Source: Actinomycetes bacterium
GTDB taxonomy: Bacteria; Actinomycetota; Actinomycetes; Mycobacteriales; Micromonosporaceae
Length of the DNA stretch: 10,248 bases
Assembly (NCBI GenBank): GCA_021793335.1
Contig: JAJYSW010000111.1
Span: 1-10,248, forward strand
Reading direction: 5' to 3'
Under the pieces are notes generated by a model. The model worked only from the letters and a program-made list of their open reading frames with translations, made no database searches and was not told where the DNA came from. This document shows, piece by piece, positions 1 to 6,497 of this stretch. A program made the translations under genes and the position numbers. The first letter of the stretch is position 1, and each line of letters opens with the position of its first letter.

Positions 1-9
1 TTCCGATCT
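1..9. other. Possible residual Illumina adapter end at the left edge
   Basis: The window opens with TTCCGATCT, identical to the last nine bases shared by the standard Illumina read-1 and read-2 adapters (…GCTCTTCCGATCT). It lies entirely outside the flanking gene, whose stop codon begins only at 16. If this window starts at a contig end, the bases are most likely untrimmed adapter and not genomic. If it was cut from inside a contig, the match is coincidence. The sequence alone cannot decide. Confidence 0.45.
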
Positions 10-15
10 CAGGGC

Positions 16-1239
16 CTAAGCGAAGGCGAAGCCCTCGCCGCGGTAGGTGGGCACCTCGTCGACGATCCGGCCGGCGGCGACCAGTTGCAGGGTGTTGACC
101 CGCTCGGCCAGTTCCCCGGCCTTGGCGTGGCGCATCCACACCCGGGAACCGAGGGCCAGATCGTCGGCGGCCCGGCCCCGCAGCGGGGTCTGGACCTCTC
201 CGGCGCCCTCGGTCCTGGTGTAGGACAGGCCGGAGGGGAACGCCGGCTTCGGCAGGCGGTCCCACCCGGGCGCGCCCGAAGCGGTCCAGCCGCCGCCCAG
301 GGCGGTGACGACGCCCTTGCGGGGGCGGCGCACCACCGGTACGGCGAAGAACGCGGCCGGGAGCGGGCGGATGGACCGGTAGCCGTCGAACAGCGCCGGC
401 GAGTACAGGCCCGAGCCGGCGGCGATCTCGGTGACCGAGGGGTCGGCGGCCGTCGAGGCGACCGAGCCGGTGCCGCCGCCGTTGACGAACTCGATATCGG
501 CCACGCTCCTGATCGCGGCGACGGCCGCGGCGCGCCGCTCGGCGAGCTCGACGCGGGAGAACCGCTGCATGAGCCGCACCAGCGGGTACTGGAGCCCGGC
601 GGCCCCGGCGCCGTCCTGGACACCGGCGATCTGCGACTCATAGCCCATCAGGCCCACCAGGCTCACGCCCGGGCGCTTATCGATCTCGTGGGCCATGGCC
701 AAAGCCTGTTCGGGAGTGCGCACCGGCGAGCGGTAGGCGCCGATGTGGACGCGGCCGCCGAAGAGCTCCAGCGACATGTCCAGTTCCAGGCACAGCCGCA
801 GCGGCCTGCCGGGGACGGGTTCGACGGCCCGCCGGAGGTGATCGAGGTGCTCGACCGAGTCGACCATGAGCGTCACGCGCCGCGCCAGCTCCTCGTCGCC
901 GGCCAGGTGACGCAGGGCATCGGTGTTCGCCGTGGGGTAGGCGACCACGACGTCGTCGAACTCCTCGGCCAGCCACAGCGCCTCGGGCAGCGTGTAGGCG
1001 AGGATGCCTTTGAACCCGGGTTGCGCCAGAGCCCGGCGCATGAGGGCCCGGCACCGCAGGGACTTGCTGGCCAGTCGCAGCGGCTTGCCGAGCGCGTTGC
1101 GCCTCAGAATGGCCGCGTTGGTGTCGAACGCGCCGAGTTCGACTGCGGCGAAAGGCGGCTGAAGGTTCGCCGTCGCACGGTCGAGCTCGGTGAACAGGCG
1201 CTCCCTCGATCCGAGGCTCGGTACGGTCTCAAGACCCAT
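16..1239 (-). CDS. PLP-dependent amino acid deaminase/aldolase (alanine racemase / D-threonine aldolase-like, fold type III)
   Basis: A 407-residue protein of the family usually annotated 'amino acid deaminase/aldolase' or 'alanine racemase N-terminal domain protein'. It is predicted to be cytosolic and PLP-dependent, acting on a D- or beta-hydroxy amino acid; the substrate is unknown. The N-terminal TIM barrel starts with an AAVELGAFDTNAAILRRNA segment, and LASKSLR contains the expected PLP Schiff-base lysine, K59. GLMGYESQIAGV and the glycine-rich FVNGGGTGSV are typical cofactor-phosphate loops. Near the C-terminus VWMRHAKAGELAERVN occupies the place where D-threonine aldolase and D-serine dehydratase carry metal ligands; the histidine is present. 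The ATG start at 1239 is chosen because AGGAGG (complement of 1248-1253) lies 8 nt upstream. It diverges from the flavin oxidase gene, with 75 bp between the two starts. The gene is complete, ending with TAG at 16-18. Family assignment is firm, reaction is not. Confidence 0.85.
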   Translation of the reverse strand: MGLETVPSLGSRERLFTELDRATANLQPPFAAVELGAFDTNAAILRRNALGKPLRLASKSLRCRALMRRALAQPGFKGILAYTLPEALWLAEEFDDVVVAYPTANTDALRHLAGDEELARRVTLMVDSVEHLDHLRRAVEPVPGRPLRLCLELDMSLELFGGRVHIGAYRSPVRTPEQALAMAHEIDKRPGVSLVGLMGYESQIAGVQDGAGAAGLQYPLVRLMQRFSRVELAERRAAAVAAIRSVADIEFVNGGGTGSVASTAADPSVTEIAAGSGLYSPALFDGYRSIRPLPAAFFAVPVVRRPRKGVVTALGGGWTASGAPGWDRLPKPAFPSGLSYTRTEGAGEVQTPLRGRAADDLALGSRVWMRHAKAGELAERVNTLQLVAAGRIVDEVPTYRGEGFAFA

Positions 1240-1247
1240 GCGTCTTC

Positions 1248-1253
1248 CCTCCT
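1248..1253 (-). promoter_or_regulatory. Ribosome binding site of the minus-strand deaminase/aldolase
   Basis: The complement reads AGGAGG, a perfect anti-16S match, 8 nt before the ATG at 1239. It fixes the start of the minus-strand gene. Confidence 0.75.
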
Positions 1254-1254
1254 C

Positions 1255-1284
1255 TTTAGTGTGGGGTTAGATGAAAGCTACCTT
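1255..1284 (+). promoter_or_regulatory. Candidate promoter for the flavin oxidase in the divergent intergenic region
   Basis: TTTAGT (1255-1260) and TACCTT (1279-1284, fitting the actinobacterial TANNNT -10) are separated by 18 nt. They would place transcription start near 1290, giving a leader of about 25 nt that carries GGAGA at 1306-1310, 4 nt before the ATG. On the opposite strand TAGCTT (complement of 1275-1280) is a possible -10 for the divergent gene but lacks a good -35 at the right distance. The two -10 candidates overlap inside a near-palindrome, AAAGCTACCTTT (1274-1285), so the two genes could compete for polymerase or share an operator. This was found by eye only. Confidence 0.3.
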
Positions 1285-1314
1285 TACGTAGACCGCAGAC
1301 ATACCGGAGACCCA

Positions 1315-2622
1315 ATGGCTACCTCTCCTTGGCAGAACTGGTCCCGCACCGAAGCCGTCGAACCGGTCCGGATCGTGAGACCCGGCGGGGCGGGCGAGAT
1401 CGCCGCGGCGGTACGCGACGCCGCCGATGACGGTCTGCGCGTCAAAGCGGTGGGAGCCGGTCATTCCTTCAGCAGTATCGCCGCTCCCGAGGGCGTCATG
1501 GTCGACATGAGCGACATGGACGGCGTGGTGCGCGTCGACACCCGGACGAATCTGGTCACCGTCGAGGCCGGCATGCCCTTGTGGCGGCTCAACCAGATCC
1601 TGGACGCGCACGGCCTGGCGCTGGAGAACATGGGCGATATCGACCGCCAGACGGTCTCGGGCGCGATCTCGACCGGCACGCACGGCACCGGGGAGCGCTA
1701 CCGGGGCCTGTCCTGGCAGGTGAGCGCGCTCCAGATGGTGCTGGCCGACGGCACTGTGGTGCGCTGCTCTCCCGAGCAGCGGCCCGAGCTGTTCGCCGCG
1801 GCCCGGATCGGGCTGGGCGCGCTCGGGATCATCACCGAGGTGACGATCCAGTGCGTGCCGTCGTTCCAGCTCCAGGCGGTGGAGACGCCGATGCGTCTGG
1901 ACGCGGTCCTGGGCGGCCTGGACGAGCTGGTGGCCGAGAACGACCACTTCGAGTTCTACTGGTTCCCGCACACCGATCGGACGCTGACCAAGCAGAACAA
2001 CCGCTACTCGATGGAGGAGCGCAAGCGCCGTCCCACGCGCCTGGCGTACTGGTGGAACGAGGGCGTCACCGAGAACACCCTGTTCGAGATGAGCAACCGG
2101 GTGGGGGCGCGGTTCCCTCGGGCCGTGCCGAGCCTGAACCGCTTGGCCGGTCGCGTGTGGAACGCCCGCAATTACACCGACGTGTCGCACCGGGTGTTCG
2201 CCTCGCCCAGGCGCGTCGTGTTCCGGGAGATGGAGTACGCGGTGCCGCGCGAGGCGCTGCCGGCGGTGCTGCATGATCTCAAGGCCCGGGTGGACGAGCG
2301 GGGCTTCAAGGTCTCCTTCCCGGTGGAGGTGAGGTTCGCGGCCGCCGACGATGTGTGGCTCTCGACCGCCTACGGCCGCAAGACGGCCTATGTCGCGGTG
2401 CACCAGTACCACCGGCACGGGCACGAGGAGTACTTCAAGGCGGCGGCCGATATCTGCAATGCCGTCGACGGCCGTCCGCATTGGGGGAAGATGCACTGGC
2501 TGGAGGCCAAGGCGCTCGGGGAGCGCTACGCGCACTTCAACGATTTCCTGTCGGTCAGGGACGAAGTGGATCCCGAGCGCCGTTTCACGAATGCGTATCT
2601 GGAGCGCGTGCTCGGCGTCTGA
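1315..2622 (+). CDS. FAD-dependent sugar-lactone oxidase (D-arabinono-1,4-lactone / L-gulonolactone oxidase family)
   Basis: A 435-residue flavoprotein of the VAO/PCMH fold, which oxidises an aldonolactone or polyol; relatives include L-gulonolactone, D-arabinono-1,4-lactone and xylitol oxidases. The N-terminal FAD domain begins with an EAVEPVRIVRP segment. GAGHSFSSIA at about 47-56 contains H50, the position that carries covalent 8-alpha-histidyl FAD in this family. GDIDRQTVSGAISTGTHGTG is the pyrophosphate-binding loop. The C-terminal ALO domain ends with HWGKMHW and a DPERRFTNAYLERVLG segment, as expected. Length suits bacterial members (about 420-440 aa). No signal peptide or membrane segment is visible. 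The ATG at 1315 is preceded by GGAGA with 4 nt spacing and begins where homology should begin. The frame stays open far upstream, but that part is antisense to the neighbouring gene. It diverges from a PLP enzyme; whether the two share a pathway is unknown. Substrate and electron acceptor cannot be read from sequence. Confidence 0.88.
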   Translation: MATSPWQNWSRTEAVEPVRIVRPGGAGEIAAAVRDAADDGLRVKAVGAGHSFSSIAAPEGVMVDMSDMDGVVRVDTRTNLVTVEAGMPLWRLNQILDAHGLALENMGDIDRQTVSGAISTGTHGTGERYRGLSWQVSALQMVLADGTVVRCSPEQRPELFAAARIGLGALGIITEVTIQCVPSFQLQAVETPMRLDAVLGGLDELVAENDHFEFYWFPHTDRTLTKQNNRYSMEERKRRPTRLAYWWNEGVTENTLFEMSNRVGARFPRAVPSLNRLAGRVWNARNYTDVSHRVFASPRRVVFREMEYAVPREALPAVLHDLKARVDERGFKVSFPVEVRFAAADDVWLSTAYGRKTAYVAVHQYHRHGHEEYFKAAADICNAVDGRPHWGKMHWLEAKALGERYAHFNDFLSVRDEVDPERRFTNAYLERVLGV

Positions 2623-2720
2623 ACGGCGAGGCGGGCCCGGAGTCCTCGGACCGGACCGTCCTCATGCGCCGCTCCGGTTCCGGTGCGCGCGAGGTCCGGG
2701 CGGCGCGTGGCCGCATGAGC

Positions 2721-2737
2721 ACGGTGCGCGGCACCGT
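2721..2737 (+). terminator. Short perfect hairpin downstream of the flavin oxidase
   Basis: ACGGTGC, loop GCG, GCACCGT: a perfect 7-bp stem with a 3-nt loop, about 100 nt after the oxidase stop and 130 nt before the next promoter. It has no T-tract, which is usual for high-GC actinobacteria. It may end the oxidase transcript. The rest of the gap (2623-2845) shows no supportable gene. Confidence 0.35.
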
Positions 2738-2845
2738 AGAGTCGGTGACGGCGGGAGCGCCGCGATTCGCATGGGGCACGACCGGGGGGCTTTCGGCTCC
2801 GGCCGATCATCGGGTTCGCAGGAGGGAATCGGGGCGATGGATGCC

Positions 2846-2873
2846 TTGCTTTGTCGGTTCGATGAGTTAGGTT
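2846..2873 (+). promoter_or_regulatory. Promoter of the RibD-like/HerA/SbcD/SbcC/NurA operon, probably producing a leaderless mRNA
   Basis: TTGCTT (2846-2851) matches the -35 consensus at four of six positions. After a 16-nt spacer comes TAGGTT (2868-2873), a good TANNNT -10 box. Transcription start about 7 nt after the -10 falls on G2880, the first base of an in-frame GTG codon. No Shine-Dalgarno sequence precedes either GTG at 2874 or 2880. A -10 box placed this way is the known arrangement of leaderless actinobacterial mRNAs. No other convincing promoter is seen in the close-packed junctions downstream, so this one probably drives all five genes. Confidence 0.6.
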
Positions 2874-2879
2874 GTGGCC

Positions 2880-3611
2880 GTGTCAGATGTGCAGTACCTG
2901 AAGCTCGATGAGTTGAGCGAGGCCGAACTCTACAGTGCGTACGCGCCCCCCGAAGAGGACTGGCTGCGGGTGAACTTCGTGGCCAGCGCCGACGGGGCGG
3001 CCACATTGAACGGGCTCTCCGGTCCTTTGTCGGGGAAGTCCGATAAGCGGGTCTTCAAGGTGCTGCGGGCCCGGTGCGATGTGCTGGTGGCCGGGTCCGG
3101 AACGGTGCTGGCCGAGGGGTACGGCCCGCTCGAACTCAATCCCGAGCGCGTGGCGTGGCGGTCCGATCGGGGCCTGCCGAACGTCCCGGTCATGGCCGTG
3201 GCTTCACGCTCGGCTCGGCTCGATCCGGGCGCGCCGCTGTTCGCGCGGGCCGCCCGCAAACCGATCGTGATCTGCTCAGCTGATGCCACAGTGGATCAGA
3301 TGGCTTCGCTGCGTGAGGTCGCCGACGTCATCGCGGTCGGCTCCGGCGCGATCGATTACCGCGCCGCAGTGGAGGTCATGCGCGAAATGGGGCTGCGGCA
3401 GATCCTGTGCGAGGGCGGCCCGACCGTCTTCGGGGACTTGATCGCCGCCGACCTGGTCGACGAGCTGTGCCTGACGGTGTCGCCGCTGCTGGCGGGAGCG
3501 GGGCCGGTGCGGGTCGCCGAGGGCCGGTCGTCCGATTCGGCCCGGCCGCTGCGGCTGCGACACGTCATCGAAGCCGAGGGCAACCTCATCCTGCGCTACC
3601 TGAGAGGATGA
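2880..3611 (+). CDS. RibD C-terminal-domain reductase (pyrimidine reductase family protein)
   Basis: A 243-residue protein with the dihydrofolate-reductase-like fold of the RibD C-terminal domain. In riboflavin synthesis that domain reduces the ribosyl-aminopyrimidine with NADPH. Family marks seen: VNFVASADGAATLNG at about 31-45 (the 'SxDG' substrate loop), a VLRARCDVLVAGSGTVLAEG segment at 61-80 (the NADPH 'lRa..DailvG.gT' motif), then CEGGPTVFGDL followed by VDELCLTVSPLLAG. There is no N-terminal deaminase domain, so it is not a full bifunctional RibD, and no other riboflavin gene or FMN riboswitch is nearby. It is the first gene of a DNA-repair operon, reaching the next start within 5 bp; the substrate there is unknown. 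GTG at 2880 is preferred over GTG at 2874 because the promoter places transcription start on it. The longer start adds two residues. Fold assignment is strong; actual function is open. Confidence 0.85.
   Translation: MSDVQYLKLDELSEAELYSAYAPPEEDWLRVNFVASADGAATLNGLSGPLSGKSDKRVFKVLRARCDVLVAGSGTVLAEGYGPLELNPERVAWRSDRGLPNVPVMAVASRSARLDPGAPLFARAARKPIVICSADATVDQMASLREVADVIAVGSGAIDYRAAVEVMREMGLRQILCEGGPTVFGDLIAADLVDELCLTVSPLLAGAGPVRVAEGRSSDSARPLRLRHVIEAEGNLILRYLRG
3602..3607 (+). promoter_or_regulatory. Ribosome binding site deciding the HerA-like start
   Basis: GAGAGG lies 9 nt before ATG 3617 but directly abuts the alternative ATG 3608, which overlaps the previous stop as ATGA. Spacing favours 3617. 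The alternative would add three residues (MSR) and stronger translational coupling. Confidence 0.5.
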
Positions 3612-3616
3612 GTCGC

Positions 3617-5326
3617 ATGACTGATTCGGTGGGCAGGGTGCTCGGCACCGAGGACGCCACTCCCCTCTCGTTCTGGGTGGGCGTCGACTCAGCGGCGTAC
3701 GCGCAGCTCGACGATGTGCTCACCACCGAGCGGGAGGTCCCCGGCGTGGGCACCGTCCGCATCTCCGGGGTGGTCACCACGGTCCGGAGCCGCCACGAGG
3801 GCGCGCAATTCGACTCCGACGTCTTCGACATCGCCGGAGGGCTGCTGCCCGCACAGGTGCAGGAGGCCGCCGAGGTCACCGTCACCCGGGTCGAGCCGGA
3901 AGTGTTCGTGCCCCCGACGCCGGGAGCGGCGGTCGAGCGCGCCACCGGGGCCGAGCGGGATCGGGCACTGTACTTCGACGGCATGGAACGCCAGGTGCCG
4001 CTGGGGTTCTCGCGGGACGGCCAAGCGGTGTTCCTCAACGCGGACTTCCTCGACGGCACGCGGGGCGCCCATGTGTCCATCTCGGGCATCTCGGGCGTGG
4101 CGACGAAGACGTCGTTCGCGACGTGGCTGCTGTACTCGCTGCTGAACTCGGGCGCGATCGGCGCCGAGGCCGCGAACACGAAGGCGCTGATCTTCAACGT
4201 CAAAGGCGAGGACCTGCTGCTGCTGGACCACGACAACACCCGGATCGACGAGGAGATCCGCGAGGCGTACCGGCGGCTGGGCATGCCGCCGGGCGCGTTC
4301 AAATCCGTGGAGGTGCTCGCCCCGCCCCGGGAGGGCGACGGCAACGGCGTCCCCGACGTGGCGTGCCGGTCCACCGGTGTCGACGCGTTCTATTGGACGC
4401 TCGCCGAATTCTGCTCCGGCGGGCTCCTGCCGTTCGTGTTCGCCGACGCCGACGACGATCGACAGCAGTACACGATGGTCGTGCACCAGGTGGCTGCGCG
4501 GCTGCGCAAGGAGGCACGCCCGAAGGACAACGGCGCGGTCGCCGTCGACGGCCAACTGCTGACGACGTACCGGGACCTGGTCGACCTGATCTGCGAACGG
4601 CTCTCGGACGATGCGACGCGCGTGGAATGGGCCGGCTCGGCGATCGGGCTGGGCACCGTCAATGCGTTCATCCGCCGCCTCATCGCCTCCGGTAGGGACA
4701 TCGGGCGGCTCGTCCGCGGGGACCTGCCGCCGCGGGGCGGAGCGATCGCCTCCGAGGCGCAGGTGACCGTCGTGGACCTGCACAACCTGCCGGATCGGGC
4801 GCAGCGGTTCGTCGTCGGCGTGGTGCTGCGCGGCGAGTTCGAGCGCAAGGAGAAGGCCGGTACGGCCAGGCCGCTCCAGTTCGTCGTCCTCGACGAGCTC
4901 AACAAGTACGCGCCTCGGGAGGGCACCAGCCCGATCAAGGACATCCTGCTCGACATCGCCGAGCGCGGCCGGTCGCTCGGGGTGATCCTCATCGGCGCGC
5001 AGCAGACCGCCAGCGAGGTCGAGCGGCGCATCGCCTCGAACTCCGCGGTGCGTGTCGTGGGGCGCCTGGACGCGGCCGAGGCCACGCGCCCGGAGTACGG
5101 CTTCCTGACTCAGGCGCAGCGGCAGCGGGTCCTGATGGCCAAGCCGGGCACCATGTTCGTCGGACAGCCGGAGCTGCCGGTGCCGCTGGTGGTGAACTTC
5201 CCGTTCCCGGCGTGGGCCACTCGGCCCGCCGAGGCCGGGTCGGCTCCGGCGTCCTCGGCGCGATCGGTCACGGCGAAGGTCGACCCGTTCGAACTGGCCG
5301 CCGACGATGACGACATCCCGTTCTAG
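3617..5326 (+). CDS. HerA-like DNA-translocating ATPase with an SSB-like C-terminal tip
   Basis: A 569-residue ATP-binding protein resembling the HerA/FtsK-type (DUF87) bacterial/archaeal hexameric DNA translocases, which power the NurA nuclease in DNA-end resection. Residues 1-100 look like the beta-rich HAS-barrel (repeated V/T strands, IAGGLLPAQVQEA). The P-loop region SISGISGVATKTSF (about 154-167) has K164-T165. ALIFNVKGEDLLLLDHDN (190-207) follows. A helical insertion spans roughly 240-375. VTVVDLHNLPDRAQRFVVG (383-401) matches the HerA strand before Walker B. Walker B is FVVLDE (422-427), followed by a GAQQTASEV sensor segment. A Ala/Ser/Pro-rich linker (about 533-555) ends in DPFELAADDDDIPF, whose last residues copy the SSB acidic tip. 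The P-loop is unusual: one residue longer than GxxxxGK[ST] and lacking Gly before Lys. sbcD follows after 10 nt. Superfamily confidence is high; HerA orthology is supported mainly by context. Confidence 0.8.
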   Translation: MTDSVGRVLGTEDATPLSFWVGVDSAAYAQLDDVLTTEREVPGVGTVRISGVVTTVRSRHEGAQFDSDVFDIAGGLLPAQVQEAAEVTVTRVEPEVFVPPTPGAAVERATGAERDRALYFDGMERQVPLGFSRDGQAVFLNADFLDGTRGAHVSISGISGVATKTSFATWLLYSLLNSGAIGAEAANTKALIFNVKGEDLLLLDHDNTRIDEEIREAYRRLGMPPGAFKSVEVLAPPREGDGNGVPDVACRSTGVDAFYWTLAEFCSGGLLPFVFADADDDRQQYTMVVHQVAARLRKEARPKDNGAVAVDGQLLTTYRDLVDLICERLSDDATRVEWAGSAIGLGTVNAFIRRLIASGRDIGRLVRGDLPPRGGAIASEAQVTVVDLHNLPDRAQRFVVGVVLRGEFERKEKAGTARPLQFVVLDELNKYAPREGTSPIKDILLDIAERGRSLGVILIGAQQTASEVERRIASNSAVRVVGRLDAAEATRPEYGFLTQAQRQRVLMAKPGTMFVGQPELPVPLVVNFPFPAWATRPAEAGSAPASSARSVTAKVDPFELAADDDDIPF

Positions 5327-5329
5327 GAG
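5325..5329 (+). promoter_or_regulatory. Ribosome binding site deciding the TTG start of sbcD
   Basis: AGGAG overlaps the TAG stop of the HerA-like gene and sits 7 nt before TTG 5337. The first residues after that TTG are RILHTSDWH, exactly where SbcD/Mre11 proteins begin. An in-frame ATG at 5307 has no such site and would add ten non-conserved residues. Confidence 0.7.
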
Positions 5330-5336
5330 CGACACC

Positions 5337-6497
5337 TTGCGGATTCTGCACACCTCCGACTGGCACGTCGGCGTCACGTTGAAAGGCCGGGCCCGGCTGG
5401 ACGAGCAGCGCGCCGTGTTCGGTCAGATCGTCGACATCGCCCGTGAAGAGGGCGTCGATCTCGTGATCGTGGCCGGAGACCTGTACGACACCGCCTCGCC
5501 CTCCAGTGCCGCGCAGCGACTGCTGACCTCGACGCTCTCGGCGCTGCGCGGGACCGGGGCCGAGGTGGTGGCGATCGCCGGGAACCACGACAACGGGCCC
5601 GGTCTGGAGGCCCTGCGCGAGTGGGCCGCCGCGGCGGGCATTCACCTGCGGGGCCGCATCGGCAAGGCCGCCGACCACCTCGTCACCGGTGTGACCTCCG
5701 GAGGCGAGCGGTGGCGGCTCGCGGCGCTGCCGTTCGTGAACCAGCGGTACGCGGTCAGGGCCGCCGAGCTGTTCGAGCTGAGCACCGCCGACACCGAGTC
5801 GGCCTACGCCGATCACCTCCGGCGCATGGTGGCCGCGCTCTCGCAGAGTTTCAGCGCCGACACGGTGGACCTGTTCTGCGGTCACTTGACGGTCGTCGGC
5901 GGCAAGGTCGGCGGCGGCGAACGCGAGGTCCACACCGTGGCCGATTATGCGGTCCCGGCGGCGATCTTCCCGGCCTCGACGAACTATGTGGCGCTGGGGC
6001 ACCTGCACAGGGCGCAGCAGATCGAGGGGCCGTGCCCGATCCGCTACTCGGGCGGGCCGCTCGCGGTGGACTTCGGCGAGGAGGACCACACGCCGAGCGT
6101 CACGCTCGTCGACGTCACCGCCGACACGCCCGCGCGCGTGCGGCAGGTGCCGCTGACCGAGGCGGTGCCGCTCAAGACGCTGCGCGGCACCCTCGATGAG
6201 CTGCGTGAGGCCGAGGTGGACGAACGCGCGTGGCTGCGGGTGTTCGTCACCGAGCCGGCCCGTGCGGGGCTGCGCGGGGAGGTCGCCGATCTGTTCCCGC
6301 GCGCCGTGCAGATCCACATCGATCCGATCATGCGCGCCGACGCCGCCGCGCCGCGGCAACGGCGCTCGGGCCGCAGCCCCGGCGAGCTGTTCGACGCCTA
6401 CCTCGCCGAGAACGGGCACGACGACCCGGCGGTGGCGGCGCTGTTCGCCGAGCTGTACGAGGAGACGCAGACCGTCGCGGCAGAGGAGTCCTCATGA
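5337..6497 (+). CDS. sbcD: Exonuclease subunit SbcD (Mre11-type nuclease)
   Basis: A 386-residue nuclease subunit of the SbcCD (Mre11-Rad50) complex, a Mn2+-dependent 3'-5' exonuclease and hairpin/end-cleaving endonuclease. All phosphodiesterase motifs that bind the two metals are intact: DWH (D8, H10), GDLYD (D48, D51), GNHD (N83, H84), CGHL (H183) and GHLH (H222, H224). The capping domain follows to about 330, and the C-terminal helices with SPGELFDAYL should dock on the SbcC coiled coil. Length is close to E. coli SbcD (400 aa). Start is TTG, chosen from the RBS and the conserved N-terminus. The stop TGA overlaps the sbcC ATG by 4 bp, which implies translational coupling and matched subunit output. 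It sits between a HerA-like ATPase and SbcC, in the order known from archaeal end-resection operons. Nothing in it looks broken. Confidence 0.95.
   Translation: MRILHTSDWHVGVTLKGRARLDEQRAVFGQIVDIAREEGVDLVIVAGDLYDTASPSSAAQRLLTSTLSALRGTGAEVVAIAGNHDNGPGLEALREWAAAAGIHLRGRIGKAADHLVTGVTSGGERWRLAALPFVNQRYAVRAAELFELSTADTESAYADHLRRMVAALSQSFSADTVDLFCGHLTVVGGKVGGGEREVHTVADYAVPAAIFPASTNYVALGHLHRAQQIEGPCPIRYSGGPLAVDFGEEDHTPSVTLVDVTADTPARVRQVPLTEAVPLKTLRGTLDELREAEVDERAWLRVFVTEPARAGLRGEVADLFPRAVQIHIDPIMRADAAAPRQRRSGRSPGELFDAYLAENGHDDPAVAALFAELYEETQTVAAEESS

Noticed and set aside
85..1314. Upstream extension of the flavin oxidase reading frame (open from 85)
   Set aside because: This part is antisense to the well-supported PLP enzyme gene, has low-complexity Gly/Ala/Arg composition and no homology-like motifs. 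The oxidase has its own ATG and RBS at 1315.
2623..2845. FMN riboswitch or other structured RNA ahead of the RibD-like gene
   Set aside because: No conserved FMN-element blocks were recognised and the promoter lies downstream of this stretch, so it would not be in the mRNA. Only a 7-bp hairpin is clear.
2837..2911. Possible 24-codon upstream ORF (begins MDALLCRFDELG) with GGAGGG 10 nt upstream
   Set aside because: It covers the -35/-10 elements of the operon promoter and runs out of frame through the start of the RibD-like gene. It would matter only if transcription came from further upstream, for which I see no evidence.
2662..3006. Minus-strand frame overlapping the gap and the start of the RibD-like gene
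   Set aside because: Low-complexity Arg/Pro/Ser composition, overlaps the promoter and a real gene, no RBS seen.
3689..5377. Minus-strand open frame of 562 codons across the HerA-like gene
   Set aside because: Antisense shadow of a high-GC gene, with no recognisable domain and no plausible RBS or context.
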